Assembly: GCA_018398805.1 (NCBI GenBank)
Contig: JAGFBZ010000938.1
Location: 617,501 to 681,500, forward strand
Length of the DNA stretch: 64,000 nucleotides
Direction of reading: 5' to 3'
Source: Hirundichthys speculiger
Lineage: Eukaryota; Chordata; Actinopteri; Beloniformes; Exocoetidae
Part shown: in pieces, positions 34,641 through 46,789 of the stretch
How the letters are laid out: every line of letters starts with the position of its first letter
How positions within the stretch are numbered: position 1 is the first letter of the stretch
The notes under the pieces: generated by a model
Told to the model about the DNA's origin: nothing
Database searches by the model: none
The model's input: only the letters and a program-made list of their open reading frames with translations
Program-made: the position numbers and the translations under genes

Positions 34641-37194
34641 AACAACAACAATAATTATTATTATTTATTCATGTTTTCAATTTTAATTCGTTACTTACTT
34701 GTTATTTCATCTTTGCAAGGATCAAAACTTGAAGATCTCTAATTTTTGGCCATAATAAGAGATGAGAGAAGCTTTTGCAATAAATTACTGTTGTGTGTGC
34801 AGAGACCATAGTTCCTGTTGTGTTCTATACGTTATTGTCTTTAATTGTCTTGTTTTTAATTGCCGTTATTTTATTCTACAACACTTTGGTCAGCTTTGTT
34901 TTTAAAATGTTCTCTTTAGATAAACCTGACCATGAAGTGATAAAAACTCTATTTTGTTCTGTCCTCCCTGCAGTGTGTGTGTGGTGCACATCACTCTTGT
35001 TGTGAACGGTAAAGTGCCATTCACAAGTTCATCCACTGGAATGACACCCTGACTTTATTTGTCAAATGTTTTTCACTTTATGTAATCTTGTTTATTTCAT
35101 GCACCACACATTAATTTTTAGGTTAAATATTGTCACGTTAAAGAAAAAACATTTGATCTTCCCCCCTTTTTTCTTCTCTTTTCTCAGTGTGGGTCCTGTG
35201 CCAGGCAGACCTGCTGTTTGCTTACTTAAGCAAGATGCTTGGAACCTTTCTGGTTTCCAGTGAACTAAAATGGCCGTCTTGTGCAGTAATGCTGCCAGAT
35301 GGCAGCGCAGTTTTGTTCCGGCAGCACGAGAGCATGTATATGTTATCTCGTCTTATCTGGGGTCTGAAGTTGGTGGTTCAGAAATGAGCTGAAGAAAGTG
35401 ATGACACGATGCTGCAGCTCGTAGTTTCATGTAAACTGAACTGTGTATATTAAACTAAATGATAACTAGCTGAAGAAAAAGATATAAAAAGTGTCATCAT
35501 TGACTCATAAGTTACATTAAAAGAATAACTTTTGACCTTCATCTAATTTAGATCTCTTTATGCATCAGTTATATAAACCTATTCCATTGTTATGTGAGGA
35601 AGTTACTTTGTTTGACTTATTGGACAAAAGGTGTTTTACAGTTTGTCATTGGTATTTTGTGAAAAGAGGGAGGTGGATCGTTTGACCAGTGCTGCTGTTT
35701 TGACTCATGTACATAACCACACCCCCTCCCCCACCCCTCCATACAAAAGTATGAAAGAAAAAAGGTATTATTTAAAATATTATTTTATGGTGAAATTTTT
35801 GAATTATAAAAGACATTCATTTAAATTGTTCATCGTTAAACACAAATATGTATCTTTACTATAAAAATGTATCATAAAAATTTGATGCATTTGACACATT
35901 TGTCTGCCTATTTCAATAGTTGCCTCTTTCAGTAGTTATTTAATAATAATTAAAACAACATTACATGTTTTGGAAGTCTAAAGTCCTTACACTGACAAAG
36001 TTTCTCCCTCCCTAATTTTATTCCACTAACCCGCTATTAAAATCTGGACAGGTTTTCATTGTCATTAAACGGAGGGTATTTTATCTTCTGTTTGTCCTGA
36101 CTGAGCCTTCAGGTAACTTACCTTTGAGGGAGACTCCTGACTCTTCTCTTCTATCTTGTCCCGGTTGTTCTTGCGGATATGAAACTTGTCTGTTCTCTTT
36201 TATAACTGTGTTTGCTCTGTAAACATGTGTGCCAGCGCCAGGAAGGTCAGCCGCTTAGCTATTTCCCTGGTGAGGATCGGGCCGCCAGTGTGAGTTCATG
36301 AGCGTGTTGATTCATCATTTTAGAAGAGGAGGTTGTGTGTATGTGTGCTATTATGACCTTGGTGCAGTGGATCTCACCTCTCTGACTAGTGCACACAGGA
36401 ATAAAATGTTCCTTTTGTGTAAATTTATGAATATCTTGAAGGGCTCAGAGGAAATCACACTGCAAAGGCAGTGATTGTTGAATAATAATAATAATGTTGA
36501 CTTTTCTCGCTAATATACAGTCAGGATGGTTTTTACCTCTTTTTTTAACATCCCTTCTTTTTTTCTCACACACACATGCACACCCAAAGTCCACACTCAT
36601 CATCTGTAATGCTAATGTGAGAGGAGCGACCAGTCATCCCTTTCCACTGCCCCCAAGTCACTGGTTGCTAACGGCAACAATTCTTCACATCAAAGCTGCC
36701 ACAAAAAGTCATGCATTATGCTGCTAGTTTCAAACTATTGCAGCAGAAGTCACAGGAAAAGTGATTCCATTAACAGGTTTTTAGGTCCAACATAAAACTA
36801 AGACAATTACGTGGAATTAGTCACATACAAAAGTGAAAAGAAAGCATGCTGTAAAAATATGTATAAATCAGTCTCCCGCTAACAGAAGTCATACCAGTTT
36901 CTCTGCATCTGAGACTGGTATGACACTGTGTTCTTTAAACAGCCACAAAATTATTTTATTTTAAGGAACATTTTAATGAATGAACAAAAAACATAAAAGG
37001 TCTTAAAATGATATGAAAAATAATACTGGTATCACAAGCAACCTTTGATAATTTGAGCACAAGAGTGCAACACAGAGCAGAGTAATGTACGGTACGTCCT
37101 AAATAAAACTATAAATACTCACTTGACTTGAATCTGTACATGCAAAAAAATTGCCATTGGAAAATATTTGCTTTTTTTTTTTACTTCATCAATA
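34641..37194. other. Intronic, no gene recognised
   Basis: Small open frames (34793-35005, 35066-35387, 36494-36727) have no recognised domain. Confidence 0.5.
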
Positions 37195-37850
37195 AAGACA
37201 GCGTCCAATCCAGGGAGTTACAACCAATGATGCGCTGCGTCACCTTCACCATGTGATGGCGGCTGTTCAACGTTCCACAGTTGTGGCGCTGTTTCATGAA
37301 GGATAGACTTGATGGTGCTTCTGCAGAAGCCAAGAACCACTTTTGTTGGTAGTTTTGCCAGATTCAGGTTCCTCACAAGGAAGAGTCTATTGAGCTTTGT
37401 TGGCCTGCTGTAATCCATGTTAGCCTCTTTGATGGAGTAACGCCCAGGAACTTCAGATTTTTCGTCTTCTCTGCCTTCCTTAGCCGACCTTAGTATTCTG
37501 GAAGTGTATAATAGTTTCTTTGGTTTTGGATCCATCTCACACCTATAAGCCACCTCATCCTCCTCTAAAATCAAGCACATTATTGTTGTGTCATCAGCAA
37601 AGTTGATAATGGTGTTTGAAGACTAAATGGGGGTGCAGTCGTGTAAACAGTGTAAAGAACATTGGGCTCAATACACAGCCTTGTGGGGTACCAGTGGGTG
37701 GAGGAGATGTTTTTACCCACCTTAACTCCCTGTGGATGGTCTGTGAGAACATCCCAGACCCATGCACATAGGGAAGAAGTGAAACCTGAGGTGCGCCGCA
37801 TGCAGACCATCTGTTAAACCAAAGAGACATTTGACCTACTTATTGTTACT
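37195..37850 (-). mobile_element. LINE reverse-transcriptase fragment
   Basis: On the minus strand, one frame reads STHW and another PTGTPQGCVLSPMFFTLFT, the reverse-transcriptase segment before the active site. A later frame reads EDEVAYRCEMDPKPKKLLYT and RLFLVRNLNLAKLPTKVVL, then FCRSTIKSILHE, which is the C-terminal part of Jockey/Rex1-like enzymes. The pieces are in different frames, so it is a dead relic. Both borders are approximate. Confidence 0.7.
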
Positions 37851-38336
37851 CATCATGACACAACTCTTGGTGGCCTTATATTAGATAATCTCAGATTAAA
37901 AACAACAAGATCATCTTCTTAAATCATATGGTTCTGCTGTAAAACACCAACCGTGCATCCAGTTGCCCCAGTTGTCTGGTCAAATCATCAATGCAAAGAT
38001 TAAAAATAACTGGAGACAAAAAAAACCCCACTTGTCAAACATTGTTGCTGACCTCAAATGCAACAGAAAGACAATTCCCTTATTTAGCTGAAACTTTTTA
38101 CTGGTAATTTCAGGAAGCTAGTAGTCTTATATGTTTGGTCGTATGTGATTGAGTGTAAGAACAGTCATATGCTAAGATAATTGAAACAATAAACGATTTA
38201 AAAAAAAGAAAAAGACGTCTGTCCCGCCAAAGTACTTTCCAACTGGGTCCCTATGAGATGTTGTGGCCCCCACGGCTGGGGGGCCTGTTTGGTGCGGCTC
38301 TGGGCTCTTCCCTGTGGCTTCGGTGCATCCTTGCCC
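37851..38336. other. Intronic, possible weak LINE trace
   Basis: Minus-strand translation around 37960-38040 gives FFLSPVIFNLCIDDLTRQLG, faintly like a reverse transcriptase, but it is too decayed to define. Confidence 0.35.
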
Positions 38337-38372
38337 CTTTGGGTCCTTTGGGTCCTTTGGGTCCTTTGGGTC
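38337..38372 (+). repeat. 9-bp tandem repeat
   Basis: Four copies of CTTTGGGTC, 150 bp before the larger GC-rich array. Confidence 0.93.
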
Positions 38373-38520
38373 AGGGGGGGGTGCATGTCTTGCCCTCTGT
38401 GGAGTGGCGATGCAGGTGTGGGGGCGTGTTGATTCTGGATTCTGAGCCGCCTCTCTTTTCTGTCGCCTCTGGGGGGGGGGGGACTCATCACTCTGACCAA
38501 CTTGTTGCTGACGGAGGGCC

Positions 38521-39303
38521 TGGCCAGGCCGGGTGGTTCCTGTCGGACCTGGCCAGGCCGGGTGGTTCCTGTCGGACCTGGCCAGGCCGGGTGGTTCCTG
38601 TCGGACCTGGCCAGGCTGGGTGGTTCCTGTCGGACCTGACCAGGCCGGGTGGTTCCTGTCGGACCTGACCAGGCCGGGTGGTTCCTGTCGGACCTGGCCA
38701 GGCCGGGTGGTTCCTGTCGGACCTGACCTGGCCGGATGGTTCCTGTCGGACCTGGCCAGGCCGGGTGGTTCCTGTCGGACCTGGCCAGGCCGGATGGTTC
38801 CTGTCGGGCCTGGCCAGGCCGGGTGGTTCCTGTCGGACCTGGCCAGGCCGGGTGGTTCCTGTCGGGCCTGGCCAGGCCGGGTGGTTCCTGTCGGGCCTGG
38901 CCAGGCCGGGTGGTTCCTGTCGGGCCTGGCCAGGCCGGGTGGTTCCTGTCGGGCCTGGCCAGGCCGGGTGGTTCCTGTCGGACCTGGCCAGGCCGGGTGG
39001 TTCCTGTCGGACCTGGCCAGGCCGGGTGGTTCCTGTCGGACCTGGCCAGGCCGGGTGGTTCCTGTCGGGCCTGGCCAGGCCGGGTGGTTCCTGTCGGGCC
39101 TGGCCAGGCCGGGTGGTTCCTGTCGGGCCTGGCCAGGCCGGGTGGTTCCTGTCGGGCCTGGCCAGGCCGGATGGTTCCTGTCGGGCCTGGCCAGGCCGGG
39201 TGGTTCCTGTCGGGCCTGGCCAGGCCGGGTGGTTCCTGTCGGGCCTGGCCAGGCCGGATGGTTCCTGTCGGGCCTGGCCAGGCCAGGTGGTCCCTGTCGG
39301 ACC
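38521..39303 (+). repeat. 29-bp GC-rich minisatellite, 27 copies
   Basis: Exactly 27 units of 29 bp: TGGCCAGGCCGGGTGGTTCC then TGTCGGACC. Copies differ mainly at one site (GGACC or GGGCC), with rarer GGATGG, GACCAGG and GACCTGG types. It is CpG-rich, unlike its surroundings. A 29-bp stop-poor unit leaves several frames open on both strands (up to 389 codons), which are artefacts. Confidence 0.97.
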
Positions 39304-39536
39304 TTGAGGAGAATCCAGGCACTGGTGGGGTCTGCTGCATGTCACTGGCCCAACACACCAGCACCATCTGTGATCCAGTCTGTAGTTGTGGTTGTTACTG
39401 GTTGGTTGTTACTGGTTGGTGCTGAGGAGGCGTTAGAGGTCAACACCACTGGTCTGTCTGGCTGCTGGACTGCTTCACCCATACTGGATACTGGTGACAA
39501 ACAACGTCACAACACAAACCTCCACACATTCATCTG

Positions 39537-39978
39537 CAGTGTGGTGAAAAAGTATTTACCCCCTTTCTTAATTTTTGGATGTTTGTTACGCTTAAATGTG
39601 TCAGATCATCAAACAGACTTCAATATTAGACAAAGATAACCCAAGTAAACAGTAAATGCAGTTTTTAAGTGGTAATTTTATTCATTAAGGGGGAAAAAAA
39701 CTATTCAAAGGTGCATGGCCCTATGAGAAAAAGTAGTAGGTCCCTAAACCTAATTACTGTTTTTACCACCATTAGCAGCAACAACTGCACTCAAGCATTT
39801 GCAATAACTGTCAAACTGTGAAACTAAACTCAGCTTTCCAAAAAATGTGATTTATCACACAATTACTTCATGAATTTAACAAGGGGGGCATTTACTTTTT
39901 CACATTTTAGTGTGACAAACATGTAAAAAAAAAAAAAATAGAAATCAGGAAGGAGGCAAGTACTTTTTCATGGCACTG
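39537..39978. mobile_element. Non-autonomous DNA transposon, about 442 bp
   Basis: The left end reads CAGTGTGGTGAAAAAGTATT. The right end in reverse complement reads CAGTGCCATGAAAAAGTACT, so the terminal inverted repeats match at most positions. The body (GTTTGTTACGCTTAAATGTG, then TCAGATCATCAAACA) resembles a common vertebrate Tc1-like miniature family. No ORF is present. Confidence 0.75.
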
Positions 39979-40654
39979 TATATGCACCACACAATCACAC
40001 ATACCTACACACCCATGGTCACTGTCTCTTTTGTTTAGTGTATTTATCTGTCCTTACCTGTCCTCATGTCTGTGATTTTAGTCCTGTCTGACAAAACCAG
40101 GGTTTTGGGAGTGAAAGAACACATGTATGTTAGATTAGACTGTCTAAGAGGGCTGGTGAAGGACACACACTATCACTCACACTGGCACACAAGAAAACTA
40201 ACATCTGCTTCAAGATTAAGTTACGTATATATCCAGGTTTTGCCAGATTTGGCACTAACCGTTAATATATATGTAGACAGTTACATGCACAAGTCAGTGC
40301 CATGTTTAGTTTTGAAAACAAACAGGTTGTTTGAAGAAATAATAAACCTTTCTGGTTGGATCCAGGAGAATTATTTCAAGGACTTTTAACAGGCTACTGG
40401 CTGAAGCAACGGGCTTTATCAGCTTTATCCTTAATAGTTAGCACTAACAGAGCAGAGCACATTGGATCTGGTAACAAGCCATGAAACATAAACCCAATAA
40501 AACTGATGACAATAACTCTCAACACCATCTAAGATGTCCAGAGGAGATCTGATCCAAACCACTCACTCTGTTGCCACCCATCTTATTTACGTCTTGATGG
40601 ACTTTATTTGATGTGATCACATTTTATCATTCCTCCTATATCGCTCGTGTTATA
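39979..40654. other. Intronic, no gene recognised
   Basis: The 107-codon open frame at 40066-40389 has no known domain. Confidence 0.45.
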
Positions 40655-41097
40655 GGCAAGGCAGGTTTATTTGTAGAGCACAATTAGTACACAAGGCAAT
40701 TCAAAGTGCTTTACAGATATATAAAATCACAAGAAAGCAAATAAAATAATTCTATAAAACCTAAAAACATGAAAATAATAATTCTTAAATTAAATTAAAA
40801 ATGTAATTAAGAGCAAAGAGTGCAGATAAAATCCTTCCAGTCATCATCTTCACATCTAAACAGAACTGTTTTCAGTCTGGATCAGAACATTGTCAGAGTT
40901 CAGGTCTGTCTCACATCTTCTGGAAAACTGTTCCAGATTTTAGGAGCATAAAACTGAAATGCAGCTTCACCTGTTTAGTCCTGACTCTGGACACCAGCAG
41001 GAGACCACTACCTGAGGTTCTCAGAGTCCAGGTTGGTTCATATGGATCTAACATGTCAGAGATGGACTTTGAAGCTCGGCTATAAAGAGACTGTTTT

Positions 41098-41999
41098 GGT
41101 AACGCTTCCTTTTACAGTCCGGTATTAACCAGGTATTTACCAGCTAATGACACATGGTAATAAGCTGTATTTACGAAGTAATAACAAGTAATGAAATGTA
41201 ATTACTAAGTACTTTCCCCACATAATTACCCAGTATTACATGTAAATACCCAGTATTTGCAAGATATATTTCTGACTACTGCCAGGAATTTACACAATAA
41301 TTAGAGATACGCAGTAATTGTATATTGTAGATTTTAAACCCGTTAGTTAAAAAATATTCACCTGATATGTATCTGGTAAATACCAACAAGTTACCTGGTA
41401 TTTATAAAAATATTTTCCTGACAACTACCAGGTATTTGCACAATAATTACCAGGTAGATGTCCTGCAATTGCATATTGTAGTCTATAATCCCACTGAATG
41501 TGTCTATATGTGACTTTGTTAGGGTGATAATAATATTTACCTGGTAATTACCAGGTATGATAACATATTTACCTGGTAACTACTACTTATTTGCCTGGTA
41601 GTTACCTGATAAATACAAGAACTAGTTACTCAGAGTATTAGTTGCTTTTAACCGATGATGTCACCATGACCTCTCAAGACTAGGATTACAAACTTTGTGT
41701 ATTTTACTTTACCAATAGTTAAAACGCTGACATCAATTTTTTTTCAATAATTTATAAGATTCAAAACAAGCAATGTAGAGAGTATCCAACCAGGTAATTA
41801 TTGGATAAATTCCTGGCAGTAGTCAGAAATATATCTTGCAAATACTGGGTATTTACATGGTAATACTGGGTAATTACGTGGGGAAAGTACTTGGTAATTA
41901 CATTTCATTACTTGTTATTACTTCGTAAATACAGCTTATTACCATGTTATTGCCTGGTAAATACCTGGTTAATACCAGACTGTAAAAGGAAGCGTTACC
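41098..41999. mobile_element. 902-bp fold-back MITE with 8-bp target duplication
   Basis: It starts GGTAACGCTTCCTTTTACAG and ends with the complement of that sequence. The two arms are about 210 bp each and roughly 95% identical, so the element could fold into a long stem. It is flanked by a perfect 8-bp repeat, ACTGTTTT, at 41090-41097 and 42000-42007, which favours a hAT-like mover. The middle has many GGTATTTAC/GTAATTACC motifs and no ORF of note. It is inserted into the L2-like relic. Confidence 0.85.
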
Positions 42000-42022
42000 A
42001 CTGTTTTAAAGTCTATTCTCTG

Positions 42023-42426
42023 GTGGGGGTCACCATGCTCTTTTGTCTCCCTTGGATGCTCTTTGGAGACAACCCGTCTTTTTGAAGGTGGGGCTGCCTC
42101 TATTGGAGTCAGCTCTGTCCAGTTCTGGGTTAGGGTTGGTGCTGGGCAGGGTTGGACAAAATGGAGGATCCTTTAAGGTGGTGTGGGCGGAGTTGCCTTA
42201 GCTGTCTGTGATTGGTTCCTGCTGCACCTTTCTGTTCCTCGGACAGCTGCTGCAGGTTCGTATGGGTTATCCCTCCCTGCCTGGGCTGCTTGGGGTTGTG
42301 CTTTTGCGTGTATCCGAGTCAGATACAAGGCAAAAAAAAGCCTCTCCTCCACTCACAGCCTTTATCAAACATAGAGAGGTCAAATGACTCAATATATATA
42401 CAGACAGTTGTTTTTTTTTTGTTTTC
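42023..42426. mobile_element. 404-bp insertion with 14-bp direct repeats
   Basis: The 14-mer AAGTCTATTCTCTG occurs at 42009-42022 and again at 42427-42440. The L2-like sequence continues across the gap if one copy and the intervening 404 bp are removed. A 14-bp duplication fits target-primed retrotransposition. The right end has T10 rather than poly-A, and the inside matches no family I recognise. Confidence 0.6.
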
Positions 42427-42710
42427 AAGTCTATTCTCTGAGTGACAGGAAGCCGGTGCAGAGACCTCAGGACTGGACTAATATGGTTGTATTTCCTGGT
42501 TCTAATCAGGACTCGAGCAGCAGCGTTCTGGATGTACTGCAGCTGTCTTACAGCTCATTTAAAGAGCCCAGTGAGGAGGCCGTTACAGTAGTCTAAGCTG
42601 CTGGAGACAAACGCACGGATTAGTCTTTCTAAATCTGGTTTAGACACCATTCCTTTTATTCTGGCGACATTTTTTAGATGGTAAAAAGCTGCTGAGATTG
42701 TGACTGTCCA

Positions 42711-42862
42711 TGGTTGTTCATCTACATGTGGCCCTGCGATGGACTGGTGACCTGTCCAGGTGGACCTCTGCCTTTCACCTGAAGAGAACTGGGATAGGCT
42801 CCAGCAGATCCCCATGACCCAGTATAGGACTGAATGAGTATGAATGATGGATGGATGGATGG
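42711..42862 (+). mobile_element. RTE-like LINE/SINE 3' tail with (ATGG)n
   Basis: CATGTGGCCCTGCGATGGAC, then GGTGACCTGTCCAGG and GGGATAGGCTCCAGCAGATC, and ending GATGGATGGATGG, is a very common fish 3' tail. It sits inside the L2-like relic in the opposite orientation. Confidence 0.75.
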
Positions 42863-43370
42863 AAAAATCTGCTGATGTGATTGATATAATGTGGATGTTG
42901 AAGTTAAAGTCTGAATCCAGTATTACCCCTAAATTTTAGGTCCTAGAGAGAGAGAGAGAGAGTCTCAAAGTGACTAATGGCACTTCCTCTTTGTTTCTGT
43001 GATAGACACAGACAGTGATTTCAGTTTTGCTGAGTTTAGCGAGAGTAAATTGTTTGGCATCCACACACTGATTTGTTCGATGCTGTGACACAATGAATCT
43101 ACAGGCCCATGTTCTCCTGCCATCAGTGGCCCATAGATCTGAGTATCATCTCCCTAGTTGTGGTAGAACACATTATTGCTGCGTATTAGCTGGCCTAATG
43201 GAAGCATGTACAGATTGAACAACAGGGTCCCAGGATTGACCCCTGGGGAACCCCACAGGTCAGACCCATGTGATCTGAAACACAGTTACCAATTTCAAAA
43301 GTATCTCCTGTCCCTGAGATTGGACCTGAATCAGATAAAACCAGTTATAGTTCATTGTACTTGGTGAAAA

Positions 43371-45814
43371 GAATGGTGACAGTGTTGCTCTGCAATATTT
43401 CACCATTATTCTGCATTATTGAAGAAGTATTTTTTATTTGCTAAGAGCTCTGACGTCTTTTGAAAAATGTGTAGGTTCATTACTTTGCAACTCTCCTGCC
43501 ATGAAGTATCCCTTTTATTTGTTCATATTTGCTGCTTTATTTTTTACTCTGTTTTATATTAATGGTTCAGAACAGTTTTACACTGTAATATAAACCCTTT
43601 TTTAGTTTTGTCCATCACTGCAGACCCTCTTGTTAACCTTCGTTTCACTGATACAGGCGAACTGGTCGGACCGTCGTAGCCCCACCCCCCACCCCCGCTC
43701 TCCTCCTGTTTGCAGGGTTCTGGGGCAGAGTGGTGGTTAAACTGTATTTTTTCTTTAAACTGGCACCAGTACCAGAGGTAGTCAAATAGATTATTGACGG
43801 GTGTGTTTCAGAAAGAGCCGGTACAGAGGAGCACAGAGCTCTTGACATCACCGGTAGTTTGAAACCTTTAGTGCAACTATTTGGGTTTCCATTCAAATCT
43901 GCAAAGTGAATTTGAATGAAAACTTTGTAAATGTTGCTTTTTAGAAAACTCGAGAAGCTTGATAGGTATAAACTAGACTGTATAGTGTCAACAGGTGTCA
44001 GTAAAAACTAAAGTCCACATGGCTGAAATAAACAAAACACGTTATTGGAGTTTGGCTGTAAATGAGGAGTTTAGGTTGCTTAAAGTCCTCTTTTGATGAG
44101 GAAAGACAAAGAATGAGGGCCTTTTCTTTTTCCTCCCTTGGCAACGTTGCATAATTTCTGTGTGAATGGGGCCATTAAGCAGAAAAGAAGGAAGGCACTT
44201 CAGGAAATTAAGGAGCTAAAACCTCTTAAAGAGAGAACACCTTCCATAGACATTTAAATGTGAAGAAAGTTAAAAAGTCTGAAAGGAAGTCAAGCCATAA
44301 AAGCATAAAATAATCCCTTCAAGATGACACCAGCAAGGCAGCACTGGTATCTGTTTCGTTTTATCCTTCTCGCTGCTCATTAGATGGTGTATAATTTACT
44401 GGCACACAGCAGGAAAAAGCTTAATTTAAAACAAACAAAAGGCTGGATATTTACATACATGCATTCACAGAAAATAACTTAAAAGTAGATTTCCTGTTTT
44501 TGTTCAAACAGCTGTAGCACATTCTGTAAATACGCCGGAAAACAAATAAAATGAAACAACCCACTTGGCAGCGTTCCCGGCCCCTCTGTTATTTATCTCT
44601 TAAAACCCACTGACTTGTACCATCAGCAGATGGCCCGAGAGTCAAGATTTGCTCGAAAATTCATTTACTTATTGTCCCCAGTGGAAAATGGTCTCTCACC
44701 AGTGCATCCAGGCCACTCATGCACGTTTGCAATACTCTTTCCTCCTTGTGATGATGCTCATGTTTATCAAAGACCCTTAATTATTTGATCATGACAGAGT
44801 TTGAATCAAGGCAAAACCGGAGCAGTAGCCATAAAACACCAGAGCTGCAGCCTGTTTAATATTAATGAACATAAACCCTTTCACTGAACTGAGTCCAGAA
44901 CACTTGTTTTCATTCGGGTGCTTTGCCCATCTTTGGTAATTATGTTGGGACCAGTGAATTAATTAAAGCCTGATGTCTGCATTAGAGAACCAGGAAGAAA
45001 AAAACTAACATGGTATAATTGCTCAAGATAGCAAATATGACACCATCCTGTATCCAGTGTTGTAAGTATCTCAGGACATATTCACTCAGTTGAAGTCAAA
45101 ACTTCTCATTATGTAAATGACATAACACGTTATTGTATTTGCAGACTAGAGGAAGGCTGTTCTGGTTATATTCTGTTCTCTATTGTAATACTGACCGTCG
45201 TCTCAATCAGTGATAGTTAAACTACAGTCTGAAGTTAATACTTTAGAGTTGCTGCTAAAGAGTGGAAATATACCGTTGCTCTACAGTTGGCTGAATCGGT
45301 ATAAAATGTGACAAAACGGCATTGCTTTTCAAAGGCTGCATGGAAGCTGAAACTGCTTGTGGTTTGTGTAAATTTCAGATTTATCTCTTCCCACCGCTGA
45401 CCCTTTACAGCCATGGGCTCACAGTGGGAATCCTCGTTCTCTTGCTGGCTCAAGTGCTTTTAACTAGACATGGTTCTGGTAGAGGCAGATAAATGTCGCA
45501 GGAAACAGAGTAGGATTTTTATAAGGCTTAATGCGTTTTTGTAAAGAGGTGAGGTAGAGCTGACCGCGCTGCTGCCTGTATCTCCCACAGAGACGTGTCA
45601 TTTAAATCAGCAGATAGAGGGGGGCATTTCAAGCTCTTACTTTATGCTAGTTTATGAGAGAGCCTCAACTAGCCCCATTCTTTTGACAAATTTATGAAAC
45701 CTGTCATAATTCATATTCTGTATATTTTAGACATTTTTAATGCATCTATTTCTACACGGTGCTCATGTGTGATGTTCAGATTTCGTCAAATGTGGCGATA
45801 TCATTGTGACTGGC
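43371..45814. other. Intronic, no gene recognised
   Basis: No exon, RNA gene or defined repeat. Open frames at 43645-43896 and 45235-45453 carry no known domain. Confidence 0.5.
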
Positions 45815-46305
45815 TAGGGCTGGGCGATATGGACCAAAAGTCATATCCCGATATATTTAGGCTGAGTATCGATATACAATATATATCCCGATATTTTTTT
45901 TCCACAAAGTGAGAGCAAATGTTCAGTCAAAGCCAAATATGACAAGTAGTTTTATTGAAACCAGCTATTTCAGTGAACAGTGGCAAAATCAAATGAATAA
46001 ATAATAAACAGGTTTCTTCACCTGGTTCATGAAAAAATGCTCAGTTGTTCAAATAATAAAGTGGAAACATAAATACTGTAGTGCTTCTCGTGCAAAGTAC
46101 TTGCGACTGGGAAGCTCATATCTCTGGTTCATAGTTTTCAGTAGCTTTTTGGATCAGACTTGTTCTACAGTTACAACAGGAACCAGCAGAGCAAGGGTAA
46201 CAGCGCAAATGTAAACTATATCGATATGTACGATATAGTCTAATTCCATATCACATTTCAAAATATATCGATATGATTTTTATATCGATATATCGCCCAG
46301 CCCTA
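45815..46305. mobile_element. 491-bp hAT-like MITE
   Basis: It starts TAGGGCTGGGCGATATGG and ends ATATCGCCCAGCCCTA, a perfect 16-bp inverted repeat. The ends are followed inward by many ATATCGATAT motifs. The flanking 8-mers TGACTGGC and TGGCAGGC match at 6 of 8, consistent with an aged hAT target duplication. There is no transposase ORF. Confidence 0.85.
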
Positions 46306-46789
46306 TGGCAGGCGTCTGTATCTTATCCGTCCAGTGGACATTGTTCTCGAGGTCGTGCAGTTTGTTCAGATGCAACTTCACAAACCACGTTCTTTCTAGA
46401 GAAACAAAACCCCGTAAACCCTTTCAAACAAGCAGTATGTGTCTCTTATTCATTTTATTGTCATAAACTTGAAGATTCAGCTAAGGTCTGATGCTAAAGG
46501 TACATTTGGAATCCACACTTAAAACCTTGAAAAGTTTAATTACACTGCAGATCCAGTTTCAGTTTGGAAACACACTGCACTGGTTGTTGTAGTGTAACGT
46601 AGTTACACCTTAACACGCTTGAATGCACCAAATCAGCAAAATTCAGCTCCACTAATTCAGCTACCTGCAAATAAGTAAAAGGTTGTTGCTTCAGAAGGAT
46701 AAGTAGTCCCCCGTTGCTCCTCATACATATGCTTGAGTTTTTTTTTTGTTTTGTTTTTTTTTCTTTTTGTTGTTCCTCTGCGCCTCTAG
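46306..46789. other. Intron end before LA4-6 exon
   Basis: The final 60 bases are a strong T-rich tract (TTTTTTTTGTTTTG, then GTTCCTCTGCGCCTCTAG) ending in AG at 46788-46789. Confidence 0.7.

Larger units (their letters stand above)
40655..43370 (-). mobile_element. L2-like LINE relic, host of three nested insertions
   Basis: The 3' end lies at 40655 (complement of TTTATTTGTAGAGCACAATT then CAATTCAAAGTGCTTTACA). Minus-strand translation at 42555-42690 gives AAFYHLKNVARIKGMVSKPD then LERLIRAFVSSSLDYCNGLL, the C-terminal reverse-transcriptase region of L2-like elements. Further 5', around 43110-43260, the complement still reads GDDTQIYGPLMA and traces of PQGSILGPLLF-type sequence, with a stop just before the active site. 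The relic is interrupted at 41098-41999, 42023-42426 and about 42711-42862. Its 5' border is approximate. Confidence 0.7.

Noticed and set aside
37960..38040. Second reverse-transcriptase fragment
   Set aside because: Similarity FFLSPVIFNLCIDDL is too short and decayed to annotate separately.
38198..39639. ORFs up to 389 codons, collagen-like PGQARQEPPGLA pattern
   Set aside because: The pattern arises from a 29-bp GC-rich tandem repeat open in several frames on both strands.
40066..40389. 107-codon ORF
   Set aside because: No domain, no family, and flanked by transposon sequence; treated as chance.
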